NCBI GenBank assembly: GCA_029721435.1
Contig: CM056574.1
Location: 71,157,501 to 71,221,500 of the forward strand
Source of the DNA: Gymnothorax reevesii
Lineage: Eukaryota; Chordata; Actinopteri; Anguilliformes; Muraenidae
DNA: 64,000 nt
Direction of reading: 5' to 3'
In this document: positions 11,850 to 22,594 of the stretch, in pieces
How positions within the stretch are numbered: position 1 is the first letter of the stretch
Layout: the number at the start of each line of letters is the position of its first letter
Program-made: the position numbers and the translations under genes
Notes under the pieces: generated by a model
What the model was told of the DNA's origin: nothing
The model's database searches: none
Seen by the model: the letters and a program-made list of their open reading frames with translations, nothing else

Positions 11850-12424
11850 TTTCTATCTTTGAAACACATTTCCATCCCGCAATATAACCTCAGCACTCCA
11901 GGGTTAGTTCTTGAAGTCTTTTTTTCTGTGCAATCATGTCCTTTTCAGCTGCACAAAGTTGAGAGAATACCGCCTAACTCAATTTATTTACGTACATTTG
12001 AGGGTCCAATCAATGTCTTAAAATTACTGAGGAAAGTTTATACTGTCTGGAATTGGATAAAACATGTGTCAATCAATTGGTAACCACCGGGAAAGTTTCA
12101 CATGGGCATGAACTACAACTGCCCATTACACGGATAAGCCTGAACAAACATTAGAGAGACTATATGTCAATGAGGCATAGTTTGAGGTAGTGAGGAACAA
12201 CTGAATTCAACATGGGGTGTATCTATGCGCAATCCAATGATAGGGAATTGTGCGTTTCTAATATCTGATGACTACAATTGATTGTAGAATCATATTCTAT
12301 CAATACCATGTTGAATTTTTGCTTCAGAAAACAGATTTTTTTTCACCTCTCAGTTGGGATACCTTTGGCCTATTATTGCTGAACTAGTTGCCACAAAGGT
12401 CAATTATTTTTTCTGTCACAGCAG

Positions 12425-12535
12425 ATCTTTTTATTGACTGCTGGATAGATACTATGGGCAAGTATATTAGGAGGTTTGCATATCAGGCTTAGCTGAGGAG
12501 TTTAATTCATACAGTTGCTGGGAAACAGGGATGGA
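12425..12535 (+). repeat. Dispersed repeat, inverted partner at 30990-31085
   Basis: About 110 bases, including GATACTATGGGCAAG, ATCAGGCTTAGCTGAGGAG and TTTAATTCAT, recur in reverse complement near 30990-31085. The element class is unknown. Confidence 0.65.
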
Positions 12536-12677
12536 ACTTAACTCATCCACATTCTCAATTGGTAGCAGGCTGGGCTTTCTCGTGAATATTCAGAAAACGG
12601 TTCGGGTGTGCCATCTGTTGTTAGAATAGTGAACCCGCGTGCATAAATGGGGCGGCCCCATGTCCGCTGGTTTCTAC

Positions 12678-13209
12678 CATAGACTGTATAAAAAGATGGA
12701 CGAAGCAACCGTGACGTCACCCATTGGTTTCAGCATACCATAAAGGAAGTCTTGATTTGAATTGCGCCATGTTGTCATTTTGAAACCGGATGTGATTTCT
12801 ATTAAAAAGAGCAAGAATCTAGATCCGGAGAGGGACGTGAGAGGTGGATCTGACCGTATCAGTCTCGGACCAGAGGATAGCCACGTCCCTGAAGCATATT
12901 CAGGCTTTATCCTTTATTCTAGTCAACTTGGGACCATAATTTACAAAAATGAACATCATGATATATCGAAGGAGACTTGAAACTTGCTATAGCTACCATA
13001 AGATAATGTGAAAAATTATTATTTAAATGAAAAACCAGGTGGGGAAGTAGGTTCATTTTCTTATTGACTTCTATAGCATTGAACTTCTTTCTGCAACCAC
13101 CGACGTCGCCATCTGCAGGCCATTAAATAGAATGGCATTTTACGGTACTTCCGCATGGGCTTCTTTTTTCAGACCAGAGTGCTGCGTCCATTTTTTTATA
13201 CGATTTATG
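12678..13209. mobile_element. hAT-type MITE with perfect 8-bp target duplication
   Basis: The ends CATAGACTGTATAAAAAG (12678) and, reversed, CATAAATCGTATAAAAAA (13209) form TIRs of about 30 bp continuing into ATGGACG. The octamer GTTTCTAC flanks both sides (12670-12677 and 13210-13217) and fits the hAT target pattern nTnnnnAn. At 532 bp with no transposase it is non-autonomous. The CCATAGACTGTATAAAAAG end is familiar from fish genomes. Confidence 0.92.
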
Positions 13210-13429
13210 GTTTCTACATCTGCGCAGAGGGGTTAATGGTTAATTTGTTGTTTTTCTGTTTCTGTTCACTGCTAAATTTAGAAGTAAATTATTTGCAATG
13301 CAGACATATCGCTACTAATAATAACAGCAGTTCATCACGTTTTTGATGTTGTACTGCAATTTTTTTAAACAACTGTAGCATTTTTTGAGACTGACAAGCA
13401 GTTATATTCTGAAAATTCATTTAATGTGA

Positions 13430-16152
13430 ACCATAAGCTCTTTAGGAAGGATAGATGTAATAATTAGGAGGGGGCGTAGCACTCTATGTGAACGAAAACA
13501 TTAATGTACAGGAAATTCCCGAAATTGAACATTCCTAGTCCTCTGAAGATATCTGGGTCAGGCTCATTGGCAAACACGAGACAGGTTGAAACATAGGAGT
13601 ATGCTATCGACCACCAGCTTTGGACAGTACAATCAATGAAATGCTTTTTAGGAGGATTACACAAGCTTGTTGTGGTGGTGGGACTATTATCATGGGAGAC
13701 TTAAATTATCCCGGTATCAATTGGGAAATGGTGAAAGGACAGGGTAGGGGGGAGGATGAATTTCTAGATGTTATAAATGATAATTTCTTGGAACAGTATG
13801 TTAATAAACCTACCAGAGAGAAGGCAATTTTAGACTTAGTGCTCGAAACGACCCCAATAGAATTAGCAATGTTGAGGTACTGGAGCCACTTGGGACAAGT
13901 GATCACTCTGCTGTTAATTTTGATGTTTCATGGGAAGTTAAAAAGGTGTATTCTAAAACAAAAATTTTCAATTTTAGGTGAGCAAACTTTGACAGGATGC
14001 GCTTATATCTTGCTGAAATAAAATGGGAGACACCCCTGAACTGTAAGTCCGTAAATGAGATGTGGGAAAGATTTAAGGGGGTTTTACTTGAATCACAGTG
14101 CAGATTCATTCCGAAGGTGTCCAAAAGTAAGCTGAAAAAGCAGAATCCTCAGTGTATGACCAAAAGTATTCGTAGGATGTTGAGGGAAATGAGAAGAGGA
14201 ATCTTTATAAGATGTACATAAAGGATAACAATGAGAATACTAGGGCTGAATACTGTAAAATGCGGGCTGTAGTCAAAAAAGAGCTGAGGAATGCTAGAAG
14301 ACTGCATGAAAGACAAATTGCAGAGGGGGCAAAAACTAGCCCTAAGCGCTTCTTTCAGTTCTGTAGAAGAAAAAAGAAAGTTAAAGAGCAGGTTAAGTGC
14401 ATAAAGAATAAAAATGGATCGCTGCTATATGATAACAAGCATATTGCAGATACCTTAAACAGTTACTTTGTTGAGAATTTTACCTCAGAGGGGGTCTTTA
14501 TTTGGCCAGAGGGCACGTCAAATGCTCAAGATTATTTAGCGGAAATTGAGGTTCGGGATAACGAAGTATTAGACAAGTTGCATAAACTAAAAGCAGATAA
14601 AGCGGTGGGTCCTGATGGCTTATATCCTAGAGTGCTCAGAGAAGCTGGTGAGTTCATCTTTAAGACACTATCCACCATCTTCAGACGGTCTTTAGAAACT
14701 GGAGAAATACCAAATGATTGGAAACAGGGCAATATAATACCAATATATAAGAAAGGAGACCGTACAGAACCTGGAAACTACAGTCCAGTGAGTTTATCTT
14801 GCATTTTGTGCAAAATATTGGAATCTATCATAAAAGATGAGCTGGACTTATTTCTTGAACGCAACAGTATCTTGAGGGATAGCCAACATGGTTTTCGGAA
14901 GGGAAGGTCATGCCCGACAAACCTTCTGGAATTTTTTGAAGAGGCCACCAGGACTTACGACCAGAGCAGGGCTTATGACATCGTATACTAGGATTTTCAG
15001 AAAGCATTCGATACAGTACCACATAAGGGAATAATTTTTAAAATGAGCTCCATTGGAGTTACAGGAGGTATTCTGAAGTGGATTCAAAACTGGTTACAGG
15101 ACGGAACACAAAGAGTAGTGGTCAGTGATATCTCATCTGAGCTGGGTATGGTGGGGAGTGGCGTCCCCCAGAGATCGGTGTTGGGACCCCTGCTGTTCCT
15201 CATTTACATTAATGACCTTGATAAGAATATCGAGAGCAGATTGGTTAAATTTGCAGATGATACTAAATTGGGGGGTTTGGCAAATAGTCTAGGGTCCACT
15301 AAAGTGATTCAGGATGATTTGGATAGAATCCAGAATTGGGCAGAAATGTGGCAAATGAAATTTAATCTTGCAAAATGTAAAGTTGTACATGTAGGTAATA
15401 AAAACATTAGACGGGATTACTTCATGGGAGGTTTAAAAGTGGAATGTGGTGCACGAGAGAAAGATCTGGGACTGATTGTTAACCAAACCCTCACAGGTTC
15501 TAGCCATTGTGTCGTAGCAGTTAAAAAAGCTAATCGGATGCTAGGGTACATTGCCAAAAGTATTGAGTACAAATCTAAGGAGGTGATGCTTCTTTTGTAC
15601 AACACGTTCGTTAGACCACACCTGGAGTATTGTTTACAGTTCTGGGGACCATACTTTAAGAGAGATATAGAGGCTCTAGAGAAAGTTCAGAGAAGAGCCA
15701 CCAAGCTTATTCCAGGTATAAAAGATGAAAGCTACGGGAAGAGGCTAAAGATCCTTTATCTCTTTAGTCTCAGGAAAAGGAGACTCGGGGTGATTTGATT
15801 GACGTCTTTAAATATGTTAAAAGGATTAACAAAGTGAATCATGTAGGATTCCTTCGACCAAGTGTTGTAAGTAGAACTCGGGGTCACAAATGGAAGTTGA
15901 CCAAAGGTAAACTTAGCAGTGATAATCAGAAATATTTCTTCACCCAAAGAGTAATTTCAATGTGGAATAGCTTGCCTGACCATATTGTTGAGGCAGAGAC
16001 CTTGGGGGTTTTCAAGAGCAGGCTTAAATTAAAGCTAGATACCATTGAGTCATTTAGTATCTGAAGGGATATATTCACAATCGTATAAAGAAACTGGCGA
16101 GCTTAGTTGGGCTGAGAGGCCTGTTCTTGCCATTCATGTTATGTTATGTTAG
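13430..16152 (+). mobile_element. CR1-type LINE, 5'-truncated, degenerate ORF2
   Basis: It carries an endonuclease remnant, a reverse transcriptase and a C-terminal region, then a 3' tail ending in ATGTT pentamers (16135-16152), as in jockey-superfamily LINEs. The 5' end is truncated inside the endonuclease. The 3' end lies only 60 bp from the TBRG1 exon at 16212, inside the intron just beyond its donor and antisense to the gene. Confidence 0.85.
13620..16064 (+). pseudogene. CR1-like ORF2 (endonuclease/reverse transcriptase) pseudogene
   Basis: It encoded the polyprotein that nicks target DNA and reverse-transcribes the LINE RNA. In order: an APE endonuclease strip with IIMGDLNYPGINWE (about 13690), the RT entry KADKAVGPDGLYPRVL (about 14590), QHGFRKGRSC (about 14885), DFQKAFDTVPHK (14992 on), GVPQRSVLGPLLFLIYINDL (about 15162), the catalytic FADDTKLGG (about 15250), then VRPHLEYC and MWNSLPDHIV near the C terminus. 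The frame changes at about 13990, 14205 and 15795, and an in-frame TAG lies at 14989-14991 just before DFQKAFD. GVPQ is followed by R where the family usually has G. It is non-functional. Clade assignment (CR1/Rex1) is by motif style. Confidence 0.85.
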
Positions 16153-16211
16153 ATGGAAAACATGGAAATGATGCGTGCGCACTTGACGTGTGTGATTGTG
16201 CGTGTAGGTAC

Positions 16212-16358
16212 CTGTGGTCCGCTTCCTCCATCCTTGATCTGACATGTGTACAGACATTGCAGCTCAGGGTTCTTCATGCTGGCAAAAACGCGTGTGCTGC
16301 AGAACCCCACGGGGTAGATGGCACTCTCATCATGGAATGGCACACGGTCCGTAATGAT
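16212..16358 (-). CDS. tbrg1: TBRG1 internal exon, C-terminal part of FYRN domain
   Basis: TBRG1/NIAM is a nuclear growth-inhibitory protein linked to ARF, MDM2 and p53 signalling, with adjacent FYRN and FYRC domains. This 147-nt exon codes 49 residues in phase 0-0: it starts IITDR, includes FHDESAIYPVGFCSTRVF, and ends CLYTCQIKDGGSGPQ. These are hallmark FYRN residues and fit vertebrate TBRG1 closely as I remember it. On the minus strand the acceptor is TCTCCCCAG just before ATCATTACG and the donor is CAG|GTACCT. It follows the exon at 58082-58221, whose last codons (SLGE) join it in phase. The FYRC exon expected next was not found below 16212. A longer unspliced frame upstream is intron read-through. 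Confidence 0.92.
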
Positions 16359-17019
16359 CTGGGGAGAGACGCCGCTCACAGTGTTAGCACCAGGGTAGAG
16401 TCTGTGCAAGGCAAGTTTTTCCATCCTGCACTCAGCCACTCCCAAGAGATCTATCCCATGCCCGCACAATTCCAAAAAAAAATAATATTTTGTCCTATAT
16501 CCCACCTGTATTTCTTTTTTTCTCCCACATCCCTTCTGGAATAAAGTAAATCATGTTCTGTTTAGCAGAATTCTGCCGATGCTGGTCGGCCCCGACCATC
16601 ACTCAACTTTTCCAAACCAGCACTATTTTTTTCAAAGATCAGTTAAAATTAATGCATCCAGCGTCCAATAAACCACTAGAAACAATACATAAATGATCCC
16701 AAATATGCTCCCCCCTTCTATTCTTGTCAGAATAACAAGAATAAGTTTTGTTTTTGATCCGCGCCCTGGCATCTTGACTGCATCCTGGCTAGTTCTCAAT
16801 AATTTTCCTTTACTGACGCGTTTTCAAATTATCGTTTAAATCCATTGGCATTTGAAGACACGGCTTCACTCCATATGCAATCTAACAGCGATGAAATAAT
16901 GGACTTAACGTGCGCTTCATGATCGTTTAAATTCTTCGTTCAAAAACTGAAGAACTTCTATGCAGAGAGATTTCAATTCTGCACGAGAATCTCTAAAATA
17001 TGCATGATTGCATAATGAC
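16359..17019. other. TBRG1 intron next to the exon, no feature recognised
   Basis: Beyond the acceptor tract at about 16359-16380 nothing coding or repetitive was recognised. The sequence is AT-rich with short A and T runs. Confidence 0.4.
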
Positions 17020-17230
17020 TCAAGCCATGTGCGTGCAAGTTGACAGGTATGCAATTTTGAATAACGCTGATTTAAATGCAACAAATGAGCATCTTGATAA
17101 ATGACTTTCGTCTTTCCTAAACGGGAAGAACTAGCAGCACCTGTCAGCGTGGAGTGTTCTCGGAGTGAATCTTTTGCTAATAATGAAAATGACTGAGAAC
17201 AGGTCAGGACAAATCCCTGTTTTAAACGGA
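17020..17230 (-). repeat. Dispersed repeat shared with 40550-40680
   Basis: In reverse complement it has GATTCACTCCGAGAACAC and, about 100 bases on, ATTTAAATCAGCGTTATTCA. Both occur in the same order near 40560 and 40655. A 119-codon minus frame (16917-17276) crosses it but shows no protein family. It may be a piece of a hAT-like element. Confidence 0.45.
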
Positions 17231-18434
17231 TGTTTTGTGCTCCCCGGATTCTCAGTTCTGGCTCTGCCACTGCCAATAATGATTGTTATAGTCATTAATT
17301 ATACAACATATCATGTAATTAACTAGCTTATGAATTGTTAAAAGTTATTAATTGTTCAGATTTGTTAAGTTCCATTAAGAATGGTTGAGACATAAATTAC
17401 AGTTGTTAAGTCGTATTCAGAAATTTAATCAAAAGTACTTAGATTCAAAATAACAAAAAAGTTTATCATCTATGCAAATTTGAAGCATCTCGCACTGAGA
17501 ACATCAAAGACCTCTATTGCCTCTCCGTCTCTGGAGATGGAGGTTAGGATTGTCAGGTTAGGAGATGGCAGAGATTTTCTGTCCAGCACTCCTAGCGTCC
17601 TGGGCAGCGTCTTTATTTTGTGCCTAGTTGAAGATGAATGCAGTGGATTATTTTACAAATAAAGCATAGACCTACAAACAAAAATGATCTTCATTGGGCA
17701 AATCAAAATATCCAGCCTTGAAAAACCTGATGTGAAGTTCTTGACAATTAGCTTTCATGTTGATGACTTAAGACATCAAGCCCCCACAGTCATCAGAAAA
17801 ACATCTGGCAAAAACTGTAATCGTGCACGGAGGGACTTATGACACCAGGTTGAGAGAATTGACTGTCTTAAAGTAATATTTCATTCCTTTAGTGATGACA
17901 TGCATTAAGCTTGTAAGCTTGTGATCTCAGGTTCGTTTCCTGCTCTATACGGTGGCAGTGAGAAAACATCCCCCGCCAGAGTCCTGACAGAGAAATGCTT
18001 ATTATCAGTCTACTAGCTGCTACCCGCTACCCTGAGTGAAATAGCCTTTTTTTTTGCACGCATGACCGTTTTTCAAAAATCAGGCGATGTCAAGTCCTTC
18101 CTGCTGTCCAAATGGATATTCACACCAAATTTGGTGATAATCGGTTGGGAAATGTCAGAGAAATACGTGTACATACACACAGACAGACATCGACCTCAAA
18201 TATATTATAGATTTACAGCATATGAGCAAGGTTTCAGAGATGTCCGATGAAAACTGTGGGAGTTGGTTTCACCAGCCAAGTACCTTCAGATATGGACAGA
18301 CGGATGAACTGCACAACAACATAATGCCCCTTTCAGTCTGTTATATGCAATTCAAAAGCAGTTAAAATTATATCTGCTTTGTCTTTTGAGGATACTGAAA
18401 AAAATATTTACGCTTTTATTTCATCAAGATTAGA
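17231..18434. other. TBRG1 intron, mostly unassigned
   Basis: No gene seen. At 18130-18210 a short CACCAAATTTGGTGATAATC block followed by ACACACAGACAGACA resembles the tail region of the 290-bp units at 21621, and is probably a decayed copy of such a tail. Confidence 0.35.
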
Positions 18435-18556
18435 CTATTGCAGGGATGGCCAATCCTGGTCCAGGAGATCCGCAGTGTCTGCTGATTTTTGATGTAACTC
18501 AGCACTCGATTGATGGATGAAAGTAGTTGATTACTCACTTAACTGATCTCACCAGG

Positions 18557-19492
18557 GGCCGGTTGCATAAACTTAGTTTAAGACTGGTTGTCACTGTAGA
18601 CTGGTCTTAAATTGTCAAGTTAGACTAGTCTAATTAAGACTGACTGTTGCATAAAGCTTAAGAATGACTTGATTTGAGGCATAAAAATTAGCCACCTCTC
18701 CCCCTGGCTAACCCTGAGATGAGAGCTTTGTTGCCATGGCAACACATTGTAAGAACACCTGTTAGAGGACACAGAGATACAGCAATATTTATTGTTTTTC
18801 TTACAAAAAAGGACAAAAAATATTTTACATTGGAAACAGGATTATTAGCTCTTTTTTTAAAATTTGTATTTATTTATTTTGTAGTTTTGGAGGGGGTCCT
18901 CCTCCGGTGCCTGGATTTTTTCCTCTTTCATATTTCTGTCTTAAGATGCTTTCACACCGGACGCGAAACAAATTTTTCGCACGACAGATTAAAATCAATG
19001 TCAATGCAAAGACGCGAATACACGCGAAACGCTTTCCGGTGTGAAAGCAGCTTTGGATTGTTGCACAATATTTTTAAAACGTTTTTGAACATCTTTTACG
19101 GTTCTCACGACCGTTGATACCGTTCGCCTTTTCTGTAATTTTCTCCCCTAACTTGATGACGGGTCAAATTTCCATTCGCTTAATTAAAACTATTGAACAA
19201 AAGACTTCTATCGGCATTATATTTCTCCAGCAAGGAAAAGGTTTTCCGTTGCGCTAAAGTGCGGTGATCTCCCGCTGCCACCGAGTGTCGCTATTGTGTC
19301 CACCATGTTTTTCTACTCTATGAAGTGTCTTATTTTACCCATGATACATAGCGCGACCGGCTATCCAAGTCAGTCTTAAATAAGTCACTCAAAGACAGAT
19401 TTTATGCAACAGGCATATTTAATTATCTACAGTAAGTCTGACTTAAAAATACATTAAAGTCAAAGACTGGGTCTAATTTTATGCAACCGGTC
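18557..19492. mobile_element. TIR element with GGCCGGTTGCATAAA ends
   Basis: The left end GGCCGGTTGCATAAACTTAG and the reversed right end GACCGGTTGCATAAAATTAG match at 18 of 20. CCAGG on both sides (18552-18556, 19493-19497) may be a 5-bp target duplication. The interior has no transposase. The flanking sequence (18435-18551 and from 19498) looks like one older repeat that this element split. The superfamily is undetermined. Confidence 0.65.
18950..19055. mobile_element. Short palindromic MITE-like insert
   Basis: It begins GCTTTCACACCGGACGCGAA and ends with CGCTTTCCGGTGTGAAAGC, forming inverted ends around a core with TTTTTCGCACGACAG. Degenerate copies of the same core occur at 34000-34150. 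It is nested in the 18557-19492 element. Confidence 0.55.
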
Positions 19493-21620
19493 CCAGGTGA
19501 CAGTATCTCAGTCCTTGAAAGCAACTGTTTTTCGTTGTATATCGCACAATTCACTTAGACAATTATTTAGCATTTAATTTATTCTCTAAATTTGGTGTGA
19601 CTGGTGTGACTTATTTTAGTGCTTGTCATACTGACTAAATATCACGAATGTGACCTCAACTGTTTTAAACTTGCAGTCCTTTGAAAATCCGTGACCTTCA
19701 GTTTGACATTTCAAGGTCACTCAAGGTCAAAGGTCATAGTGTCAAATAAAAGCCCATATAGGAGTTCCTATATGATCATAGTAGTAAACATCTGTCCATC
19801 TGCAACCGTTTTTGAGTTATAATGGAAAATATATTATTTTAATCGATGACCTTAACCCCCCTGACAATTAGCCCCCAACTGCTATGGAGACCAAAGCTAC
19901 CCCATCATGCAACATATGGTTGGAAACAGAATAGATAGATGTACATTTTGGTTTTGTTTGAAGTCAATGTTTTGAATTTGAAGGAGGTTATTGCAAAACG
20001 ACTTTTGACATTTCAGATTAACTTGATCTTGACCAAATTGCCCCAAAAATTTAATCAGGTAATCCACGGACCATTTGCCCACCTACTGTGCAAGTCTGAA
20101 CTCAATCAATGCAAAGGTGCACAAGCTAGATTGTTAACACACGGACTCAAAAACAAACACCGATTACTGACTCTGTCGCGGGCAAGGTAATAAGAAATCT
20201 TTGGCTGAGATTCTGCAGCAAGATTGTCCACCAAGACAAAACAAAGAGCCCATGTTATTGATTACTAACAAAGCACTTCCTAGCCTGGGGTCTATTGCAC
20301 AAAAGTCGGATCCTGAGATCCTGGATCAACGCCAAAGCGAGGATTGCCATATCCCTAACAGTGCGTTGCTGGCTTAATTGATGGCACAAAGCCAACAGCA
20401 GGTGTAGGAGGATAGGCTAAGTGAAGCCCTGTGCCACTGATCCTGCTGAGTGCGCGCACCCGGCTACCTCAAACAAACCCCGAGATCGATCACAGAATCG
20501 CTGATCATCACCATGGACACCAAGTAGCTGCAGCAAACGCATGCGCCAGCAACACTCAAAGATTACAATCAGACAAAGGTACGATGGGATCGCTGAAATG
20601 CCTCTGCTTGTTATCCCTTTAGTTTCTGTCTGAATGGTGCAAGACATTTGATAGGAGTATTAAAGTGCGTTAAACTCAAGTGAAAGTAAACTCTGGAGGT
20701 GTTTCAGCGTCGTCCAAAAGGAGTAGCCGTCGCTGTCTAACAGATATAAAATCGATCGAGACTACAACTACTGAGCTTTTGCGTGATATGCACATTATAT
20801 CTAAGAAGATATACTTAAAAGTAATAGGGATGTAGAACTGTACTTATGTACCATGTATGCCTCACCATTTTGCTACAAGCCCTTTTTTGTCTGACATAGA
20901 CTAAATTGATAGTCCAATCTAGAAGATTTTTTCAGATTACTTGAGTTTACTTTCTGCTTTTAATCATACTCAAATTAAAAACTGTTAACGTCAGAAAATT
21001 ACGTCGAGGAGCCCCCTGAAAAAGATCGATTCCAGTACCACGAAGCAAGCGACATTGCTCGTGTCCAGCACTGAGGCAACGATTCTACCTTACCCGTCGC
21101 AGTCAGAATAAAGACGGAGAAAAGTAGCAGTGGTGTTGTATATAGGGGTTACCACAGCAATTTAAGACCGCGGTGAAACACGGTAACCTACTTCATACAG
21201 CACTGCTCATTTTCTACTCTGATTGATGTCTCAACTTGGGGAATAAGAATAAATCTGATAATGACGGATTCTAAATATGGTTAAAATGTGACGTAGAAGG
21301 GGGACTGATTGAACTGTGATGGTCACTGTCACATGGATACTTGATTATAATGATTGAATATTGGCTAGTTTACAGACATCAATGGTCACGAGTTTCTAAA
21401 ATAATGACTCTGGACTGGGCCTACTATAATTGAGATAGCAATGTGTCACGAGACGATGGGTGGCTAGAAGATGTGTTTGCCTAACCTCCAGCTCCCACTT
21501 GCTTTAAATCATATTTACTGTCCTCATTTTGGCTTATCAAACTGATTAAGTTGCATAACAAATCAGTTGTGGGATGGAAAGGTGCTCTTTTCACAAAAGC
21601 GATGTCGAAACAGACGAAAA
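19493..21620. other. TBRG1 intron, unassigned; one AGGTCA cluster
   Basis: No gene seen. A DR4 plus DR1 arrangement of AGGTCA half-sites lies at 19714-19736. At 20287 GGGGTCTATTGCACAAAAG resembles the end of a TIR element, but no matching second end was found. Confidence 0.35.
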
Positions 21621-22484
21621 CTAGAACTGGCACTCGGTAGAGCGCATACCTTCGCCGACGCCACTGAATCCCTCGCCACTGGCGTTGGTTTCATGCCGAT
21701 CGAATAAAAATTGACCGAGATATGGCCGAAAGTCGGTTTTGACCTTTTCGTGGCCTTGACCTTGACCTTTGACCCGATCACTCCCAAAATCTAATCGATT
21801 GATCCTCAGGTCATGCCAAATCAACCCACCAAATTTTATGAAATTCCGTTTGGTACTTTTTGAGTTATTCGATACACATACATACACACAGACAGACAGA
21901 CACACAAACAAACTAGAACGGGCACTCGGTAGAGCGCATACCTTCGCCGACGCCACTGAATCCCTCGCCACTGGCGTTGGTTTCATGCCGATCGGATAAA
22001 AATTGACCGAGATATGGCCGAAAGTCGGTTTTGACCTTTTCGTTGCCTTGACCTTGACCTTTGACCCGATCACTCCCAAAATCTAATCGATTGATCCTCA
22101 GGTTATGCCAAATCAACCCACCAAATTTTATGAAATTCCGTTCGGTACTTTTTGAGTTATTCGATACACATACACACAGACAGACAGACACACAAACAAA
22201 CTAGAACGGGCACTCGGTAGAGCGCATACCTTCGCCGACGCCACTGAATCCCTCGCCACTGGCATTGGTTTCATGCCGATCGGATGAAAATTGACCGAGA
22301 TATGGCCGAAAGTCGGTTTTGACCTTTTCGTGGCCTTGACCTTGACCTTTGACCCGATCACTCCCAAAATCTAATCGATTGATCCTCAGGTCATGCCAAA
22401 TCAACCCACCAAATTTTATGAAATTCCGTTTGGTACTTTTTGAGTTATTCGATACACATACACACAGACAGACACACAAACAAA
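21621..22484 (+). repeat. Three tandem ~290-bp units upstream of L1 ORF1
   Basis: Units start CTAGAAC at 21621, 21913 and 22201 (periods 292 and 288). Each carries GGCACTCGGTAGAGCGCATA, a triple TGACC run, and a CACACAGACAGACA tail. The first bases resemble a tRNA A-box region (CTCGGTAGAGCG), so each unit may be SINE-like; no B box was recognised. Long minus-strand frames here are translations of the repeat. The array ends about 110 bp before the L1 ORF1 start, so it may act as a monomer-type L1 5' UTR or simply abut it. Confidence 0.85.
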
Positions 22485-22578
22485 TAAATACACGGGGATC
22501 AAAACATTACCTTCGTCAGCGAAGTCGCTGGCGAAGGTAATAAATACACGGGGATCAAAACATTACCTTCGCCAGCGA
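22483..22578. repeat. Direct duplication with central 32-bp palindrome
   Basis: AATAAATACACGGGGATCAA followed by AACATTACCTTCG occurs at 22483 and again at 22539. Between them 22508-22539 forms a near-perfect palindrome (15-bp arms, one mismatch, AG at the centre). It sits at the junction of the tandem array and the L1. Confidence 0.75.
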
Positions 22579-22594
22579 CTTCAACCCACGAAAG

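Noticed and set aside
16149..16505. A 118-codon minus-strand frame taken as a complete small gene
   Set aside because: Only its middle is coding: the 147-nt TBRG1 exon with a proper acceptor and donor. The rest is intron read-through.
16917..17276. A 119-codon minus-strand frame as a gene
   Set aside because: Part of it is a dispersed repeat shared with 40550-40680 and no domain is recognisable.
21563..22479. A series of similar minus-strand frames as a gene family
   Set aside because: They are translations of the three tandem 290-bp units and recur with the repeat period.
21621..22484. CRISPR-like array
   Set aside because: Units are ~290 bp with no short repeat-spacer pattern, and the context is eukaryotic.
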